In this document: positions 5,867 to 9,785 of the stretch, in pieces
Layout: the number at the start of each line of letters is the position of its first letter
Position numbering within the stretch: the first letter of the stretch is position 1
Source of the DNA: Hyphomicrobiaceae bacterium UBA2767
GTDB taxonomy: Bacteria > Pseudomonadota > Alphaproteobacteria > Rhizobiales > Methyloligellaceae
Assembly: GCA_002352635.1 (NCBI GenBank)
Contig: DEIT01000125.1
Span: forward strand, 7,376 to 17,160
Reading direction: 5' to 3'
Length of the DNA stretch: 9,785 nucleotides
Made by a program: the position numbers and the translations under genes
The notes under the pieces: model-generated
What the model was told of the DNA's origin: nothing
Seen by the model: only the letters and a program-made list of their open reading frames with translations
Database searches by the model: none

Positions 5867-7219
5867 TCAGATCTCGTCCTCTTCTTCAGCGCTCTTGAAC
5901 AGCTCCTCAACCGATACCTTCTTCTCCTTTACGGTTGCCTGTTCAACAATATGGTCAACGACCTTGTTCTCATAGATCGGCACGCGCAGCTCTGCCAGGG
6001 CCTGTTGGTTCTTCTGATAGAATTCAAAGACCTCACGCTCCTGTCCGGGAAACTGCTGCACACGTTCCATGAGCGCCTGATTCACTTCCTCATCGCTGAT
6101 TTGGATGTCGCTCTTTGAGCCAATCTCAGACAGAACAAGCCCTAAGCGCACACGCCGCTCAGCCAGTTCCTCATATTCCTTGCGTGCCTTTTTCTCGGTC
6201 GTGTCCTCGTCTTCAAAGGTTCGCCCGACTTTCTCCAGTTCTGAGGTGACTTGCTGCCACACCGATTCAAACTCCCGCTCGACCAGCGTCGCCGGGACAT
6301 CAAACTTGTGCTTCTTGTCCAGATTGTCGAGCAGATCACGCTTGAGGTGGGTGCGCGACACATTTTCATATTCTTGCTTGAGTTGCCCTTCGACTGCGTC
6401 ACGCAAGGCTGCAAGCGTGTCGTAACCCAGCTTCTTGGCGAATTCGTCGTCGAGCTTTGCCAATTCAGGTCCCGCGACCTCATTGACCGTTACATCGAAT
6501 TTGGCTTCCTTGCCGGCAAGTTCCTTGGCCATGTATTCATCGGGAAACTTGCAGTCGATGGTCTTCTTGTCTCCGGCCTTGGCACCTGAAAGCCCTTCTT
6601 CGAAACCCGGGATGAACACGCCCTTGCCGAGGACCACCGGCGCGCCATCTGCTTTGCCGCCGTCAAAAGGCTTACCGTCGATCTTGCCCTCATAGTCGAT
6701 GGTGACCTGATCGCCTTCCTTCGCCTTCCCGTCTTTCTTCTTGTAGGTGACAGCGTCCTCTCCAATTCGCTGAAGCCCCTGGTCGATTTCCTTTTTCGTA
6801 ACGTCGACCACCGGCTTCTCAAGCTTCAGCTTCGTGAGGTCGGTGATTTCTATGTCCGGCAAGACCTCGAACGAAATCGTGTAATCGAGGTCTGAGTCGC
6901 CTGCGATCACCTTTTCCATTTCTTCGCTGTCTTCGGTCACCGAGATGTCAGGATCAAAAGCCGGACGTTCTTTGCGGTCAGAAATGGCTTTCTGTGTGCT
7001 CTCGGAGATTGTCTGCTCCAGAATCTCAGCCATGACCGAGCGTCCATAAACCTTTCGCAGGTGATCGACCGGCACTTTACCCGGACGGAACCCTTTCAGA
7101 TTGACCTGCGTTTTCAGCTCGTCGAGCCGCTTTGAGAGCCGGTCGCTGAGCTCACTTGCTGCAATCTTGACCTTGAGTTCGCGTTTCAGGCCATCGGATG
7201 TGGTTTCAGTAATTTCCAT
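5867..7219 (-). CDS. tig: Trigger factor (ribosome-associated chaperone / peptidyl-prolyl isomerase)
   Basis: Trigger factor binds near the ribosomal tunnel exit and shields nascent chains. This protein has 450 residues, close to the usual length. The N-terminal ribosome-binding domain (about 1-125) carries the signature GFRPGKVP at 43-50. The FKBP-type isomerase domain spans about 165-250, from EGDQVTIDYEG through VFIPGFEEGLSGAKAGD. The remaining helical C-terminal part is the chaperone cradle and ends in an acidic tail. The ATG gives the family N-terminus METITE-like (here MEITETTSDGLKREL), but its SD is weak (GAAG about 13 nt and AAG about 7 nt upstream). It follows tRNA-Leu by 87 bp and precedes clpP by 206 bp. 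No hairpin terminator with a T tract was seen between tig and clpP, so read-through into clpP is possible. Confidence 0.97.
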   Translation of the reverse strand: MEITETTSDGLKRELKVKIAASELSDRLSKRLDELKTQVNLKGFRPGKVPVDHLRKVYGRSVMAEILEQTISESTQKAISDRKERPAFDPDISVTEDSEEMEKVIAGDSDLDYTISFEVLPDIEITDLTKLKLEKPVVDVTKKEIDQGLQRIGEDAVTYKKKDGKAKEGDQVTIDYEGKIDGKPFDGGKADGAPVVLGKGVFIPGFEEGLSGAKAGDKKTIDCKFPDEYMAKELAGKEAKFDVTVNEVAGPELAKLDDEFAKKLGYDTLAALRDAVEGQLKQEYENVSRTHLKRDLLDNLDKKHKFDVPATLVEREFESVWQQVTSELEKVGRTFEDEDTTEKKARKEYEELAERRVRLGLVLSEIGSKSDIQISDEEVNQALMERVQQFPGQEREVFEFYQKNQQALAELRVPIYENKVVDHIVEQATVKEKKVSVEELFKSAEEEDEI

Positions 7220-7276
7220 GACGGTCTTGCTTCAGGTTTATCTCGTTATTGACGTTATGTTCTTCGGGAAAGCCGC

Positions 7277-7287
7277 AGTCGAAGTCC
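7277..7287 (-). promoter_or_regulatory. tig upstream element shared with lon
   Basis: The minus-strand 11-mer GACTTCGACTG lies 57 nt upstream of the tig ATG. The identical 11-mer lies 208 nt upstream of the lon ATG (3215-3225) in the same orientation, where it overlaps a promoter-like -35 element. Downstream of the tig copy the best -10-like sequence is CATAAC, at 19 nt from CTTCGA, weaker than at lon. It may be a -35 region or an activator site; it could also be chance. Confidence 0.35.
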
Positions 7288-7306
7288 TAGATTCCGGAGG
7301 CGATAT

Positions 7307-7390
7307 GGTGCGGGCGGAGGGACTTGAACCCCCACGGCCTAAGCCACCAGATCCTAAATCTGGCGTGTCTACCAATTCCACCACGCCCGC
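7307..7390 (-). tRNA. tRNA-Leu (anticodon UAG)
   Basis: On the minus strand the gene begins at 7390 with acceptor arm GCGGGCG, pairing with CGCCCGC, followed by discriminator A and an encoded CCA (7309-7307). The anticodon stem CCAGA/TCTGG encloses TTTAGGA, so the anticodon is TAG (plus-strand 7354-7356), which reads CUN leucine codons. The long variable arm (TGGCTTAGGCCGTG) is the type II arm expected for leucine. The D loop has GGTAGACA and the T arm GGGGG-TTCAAGT-CCCTC. It lies in the same direction as tig and diverges from the multicopper oxidase gene. A TATA-like GATATA (7412 to 7407) lies at a suitable distance upstream, but no -35 was found. Confidence 0.97.
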
Positions 7391-7502
7391 TGCCGGACGC
7401 GCTTCCTATATCACAGAGGATTCGATCGCGGCTAGCCTCTTGGACCGTCTTGTTGTTGATGCCATAACGTGACGTCGCTCTTTGCCGTATTTTAGACGCT
7501 GG

Positions 7503-7518
7503 AAAAGAGGATTCTTTT
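7503..7518 (+). repeat. AT-rich hairpin over a purine-rich SD before the oxidase gene
   Basis: AAAAGA (7503-7508) and TCTTTT (7513-7518) pair perfectly around the loop GGAT. The only good SD-like sequence, AGAGGA (7506-7511), is inside this stem-loop. It is 13 nt before the ATG at 7525, longer than usual. The structure could lower translation initiation and would be weak at higher temperature; this is inference. Confidence 0.35.
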
Positions 7519-7524
7519 GAAGAT

Positions 7525-8952
7525 ATGGTCGTTCGGGATACCGACATAATGCACCCTAAACCTCAGACACGACGCGAGTTTCTGGCTCAAACGGGAGCGT
7601 CTGCAGCTGTTCTGGTTGCGGGCGGTTTATGCAGCGGCGCAAATGCGTTTCCCGCCGGACCCACAATGCTTGAAGCCCGGCCCGGCACCGCGCAATTGCT
7701 TGAAACCGCAAATACGAAAACCGCAATCTGGGGATATGGCGGTGGTGTACCCGGACCAGTTTTGCGCATCAAACGCGGTGGAGAGCTCTGGGTTCGGCTC
7801 CAAAACAGACTATCCCAACCCACCACTATCCACTGGCATGGCATCCGCATCGACAATGCCATGGATGGTGTTGCGGGTTTGACGCAGGCTCCCGTCCCGC
7901 CGGGAGAAACCTTTGACTACCGCTTCACCGCGCCCGATGCCGGTACATTCTGGTATCACCCGCACAACAGGACATGGGAACAGATGGCGCGTGGTTTATA
8001 CGGCGTGCTCATTGTCGAGGAAACCAATGCGCCTGATGTTGATCAGGATATAGTCATGGTCGTCGACGACTGGCGCCTTGGTGAAAACGGTGCCATTCAC
8101 GAAGCCAGTTTTGGCTCAATCGGTGAGCGCGCCCACGCGGGGCGCCTTGGGAATATTCTGACAATCAACGGAAATCCGGCTGGCCAGTTCAATGTCCGGG
8201 CTGGCGAGAGGGTCCGGTTGCGCCTGATCAACACCTGCAATGCCCGCATTCTGAAATTACGGTTTGAAGAATTGAAACCACAGGTGCTGGCCCTCGACGG
8301 GCAGCCAGTTGCGCCTTACTCCCTGGAAAATGCGATCGCGACGCTTGGCCCTGCTCAACGCATGGACCTCCTGATAGACATGACTGGTCATCCCGGCGCA
8401 CTACAGGCCATTACAGAAGTATCGCAGAGCCGCTTGGTTGCAGCGCGTTTTCACTACAATGCACGTGATGCCCTGCCCGCCAGGACCGGCACCGTGCGTC
8501 TTGCCGGCAATGGACTGGCTGAGCCCGATATGACATCCGCCAGGAAAGTCGATCTGGTTATGTCCGGCGGCGCCATGGGGCAAGCCAACAAGATTGCCCA
8601 TCGCGGCAAGACCTACAGCATTCGCGAACTGGTGCGGGAACATGGCCTTGTATGGGCATTCAATGGCGTTGCTGGTATGCCTAAAAAACCGCTCTTTAAG
8701 GCTAGACGGGGAGAAACGATTGCCGTCCGGATGGTGAATGAGACCCGTTGGCCTCACGCCATGCACTTCCATGGCCACCATTTTCGCGAAGCCCACCGCC
8801 ACGCGCCCTGGCTCGATACCATTCTGATGGAAGCGGATGAGACACGCACGGTGTATTTGGTTGCAGATAATCCCGGCAAATGGATGCTGCACTGTCATAT
8901 GCTGGAGCATCAGGCGGGCGGCATGGCGACCTGGTTTGAGGTTGAAGCATAG
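7525..8952 (+). CDS. Tat-exported multicopper oxidase (laccase / CueO-like)
   Basis: This 475-residue enzyme is predicted to oxidise a substrate (phenolics, Cu(I) or other metals) at a type 1 copper and reduce O2 to water at a trinuclear cluster. A twin-arginine signal is seen (TRREFL at 15-20, hydrophobic stretch about 22-34, likely cleavage after ANA at 41), placing it in the periplasm. Three cupredoxin domains are inferred. All ligand motifs are present: HWHG (103-106), WYHPH (143-147), H411/H414/H416, and the HCHMLEHQAGGM block with H456, C457, H458, H462 and axial M467. It is therefore not a copper-free SufI/FtsP relative. It lacks the long Met-rich insert of E. coli CueO, so substrate and copper role are open. 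The start is uncertain: ATG 7549 (eight codons in) would still leave the Tat motif, and neither start has an ideal SD. cysK follows after 66 bp. Confidence 0.9.
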   Translation: MVVRDTDIMHPKPQTRREFLAQTGASAAVLVAGGLCSGANAFPAGPTMLEARPGTAQLLETANTKTAIWGYGGGVPGPVLRIKRGGELWVRLQNRLSQPTTIHWHGIRIDNAMDGVAGLTQAPVPPGETFDYRFTAPDAGTFWYHPHNRTWEQMARGLYGVLIVEETNAPDVDQDIVMVVDDWRLGENGAIHEASFGSIGERAHAGRLGNILTINGNPAGQFNVRAGERVRLRLINTCNARILKLRFEELKPQVLALDGQPVAPYSLENAIATLGPAQRMDLLIDMTGHPGALQAITEVSQSRLVAARFHYNARDALPARTGTVRLAGNGLAEPDMTSARKVDLVMSGGAMGQANKIAHRGKTYSIRELVREHGLVWAFNGVAGMPKKPLFKARRGETIAVRMVNETRWPHAMHFHGHHFREAHRHAPWLDTILMEADETRTVYLVADNPGKWMLHCHMLEHQAGGMATWFEVEA

Positions 8953-8953
8953 G

Positions 8954-9014
8954 CCTGCCGTTTGTAGGGTCTCAGGTGCCACTTCAGAAATAACCAATTC
9001 ATCAAAAAGGCAGG
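8954..9014 (+). repeat. Complementary arms, one covering the cysK SD
   Basis: CCTGCC (8954-8959), directly after the oxidase stop codon, is complementary to GGCAGG (9009-9014). The second arm overlaps the AAGG SD sequence of the cysteine synthase gene. Pairing would span a 49-nt loop and hide the ribosome-binding site. Six-base complementarity over such a distance can arise by chance. Confidence 0.25.
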
Positions 9015-9018
9015 TTCC

Positions 9019-9785
9019 TTGAATATCAAAGACAGTGTTGTTGATGCGATTGGCAATACTCCGCTGATCAAGCTGAGAGGGCCGTCGGAGCAGACCGGCT
9101 GCACCATTCTGGGCAAGGCGGAGTTTCTCAATCCCGGTCAATCCGTCAAAGACAGACCAGCCCGTCATATGATTCTCGAAGCGGAACGGCGCGGGGACCT
9201 CAAGCCGGGCGGACTGATTGTTGAAGGCACTGCCGGTAATACCGGCATTGGCATCGCGCTTGTTGCAGGCGCACGCGGATACCGTACCTGGATTGTTATT
9301 CCGGAAACCCAGAGCCAGGAAAAGAAAGATTCGTTGAGGCTTGCCGGCGCGACGTTGATTGAGTCTCCAGCACTGCCTTTCAAGGATCCGAACAACTACC
9401 AGCACATTGCCAGACGGCTGGCAGAAAAACTGGCTGAGACGGAGCAGAATGGCGTTCTGTTCGCGGACCAGTGGAACAATATGGACAACCGTATGGCCCA
9501 TTATACGACCACCGGTCCGGAAATCTGGGATCAGACCGATGGCAAGGTCGACGGGTTCATCTGCGCGGTGGGAACCGGAGGCACGCTTGCCGGGACATCC
9601 ACCTTTCTGCGTGAGAAAAAAGATGACATCGTCATCGGCTGCGCTGACCCTCGGGGTGCGGCGATGTTTTCACTCTTTTCGACAGGAGAGGCGAAGGCGT
9701 CTGAAGGCGGGTCAATCTCTGAAGGAATTGGTCTTGGCCGTTCGACCTGTATCGTCGAGGACGTCAAGGTGGAACAGCCCTACAT
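9019..9785 (+). CDS. cysK: Cysteine synthase (O-acetylserine sulfhydrylase), PLP-dependent, 3' end beyond window
   Basis: The enzyme makes cysteine from O-acetylserine and sulfide in the cytoplasm, the last step of sulfate assimilation. The window holds 255 codons and then runs out, so the C-terminus is missing. The fold-type II PLP signature is clear: DAIGNTPLIKL (9-19), the PLP lysine K44 in NPGQSVKDR, the substrate loop EGTAGNTGIG (69-78, in place of the EPTSGNTGIG-type loop of classical CysK), the helix motif PETQSQEKK (96-104) and the phosphate-binding loop GTGGT (185-189). The start is TTG at 9019, with AAGG 8 nt upstream. No in-frame ATG or GTG lies between the upstream stop (8965-8967) and the conserved core, and the TTG gives a normal N-terminus. 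It may be co-transcribed with the oxidase. A cystathionine beta-synthase-like or other paralogue is the main alternative. Confidence 0.88.
   Translation, partial: MNIKDSVVDAIGNTPLIKLRGPSEQTGCTILGKAEFLNPGQSVKDRPARHMILEAERRGDLKPGGLIVEGTAGNTGIGIALVAGARGYRTWIVIPETQSQEKKDSLRLAGATLIESPALPFKDPNNYQHIARRLAEKLAETEQNGVLFADQWNNMDNRMAHYTTTGPEIWDQTDGKVDGFICAVGTGGTLAGTSTFLREKKDDIVIGCADPRGAAMFSLFSTGEAKASEGGSISEGIGLGRSTCIVEDVKVEQPY

Noticed and set aside
7307..7390. tRNA-Leu as an integration site for a mobile island carrying the oxidase
   Set aside because: Islands usually enter at the tRNA 3' end, which here faces tig. The oxidase is on the 5' side, and no integrase or repeated tRNA fragment is visible.
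8401..9501. 366-codon open frame on the minus strand spanning the oxidase-cysteine synthase junction
   Set aside because: The plus strand carries two proteins with full catalytic motifs over the same bases. The antisense frame has no recognisable domain and crosses the gene boundary, as expected of a shadow frame.

Overview
The window looks like chromosome from an alphaproteobacterium, most likely Hyphomicrobiales (Rhizobiales). This rests on remembered family resemblance of Lon, ClpX, ClpP, trigger factor and HU, and on the gene order; no search was run. Base composition is moderately GC-rich by eye and was not computed.

Minus-strand block (about 30-7390). Read in the direction of transcription: tRNA-Leu(UAG), tig (trigger factor), clpP, clpX, lon, hupB, then a hairpin terminator. 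This is the protein quality-control cluster conserved in many proteobacteria. Trigger factor meets nascent chains at the ribosome, ClpXP and Lon are the two main soluble ATP-dependent proteases, and HU is a nucleoid protein. The genes are separated by 200-400 bp rather than packed together, so several probably have their own promoters. The gaps hold short ordered signals: a direct/inverted repeat in the hupB leader, two dyads upstream of clpX, and an 11-mer shared by the lon and tig upstream regions. Three genes have starts worth noting: hupB uses GTG, and clpX and clpP should start at an internal ATG with a good Shine-Dalgarno (SD) sequence rather than at the most upstream in-frame start.

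Plus-strand block (7525-9785). A Tat-exported three-domain multicopper oxidase (laccase/CueO type) with all copper ligands present is followed after 66 bp by a PLP-dependent cysteine synthase (cysK-like). The cysK-like gene starts with TTG and runs off the window end. The two may be co-transcribed, but the sequence does not prove a functional link.

Overall this is ordinary core genome. No mobile element, CRISPR array or defence system was found. The items worth a second look are regulatory: the repeats between genes and the cysteine synthase leader.
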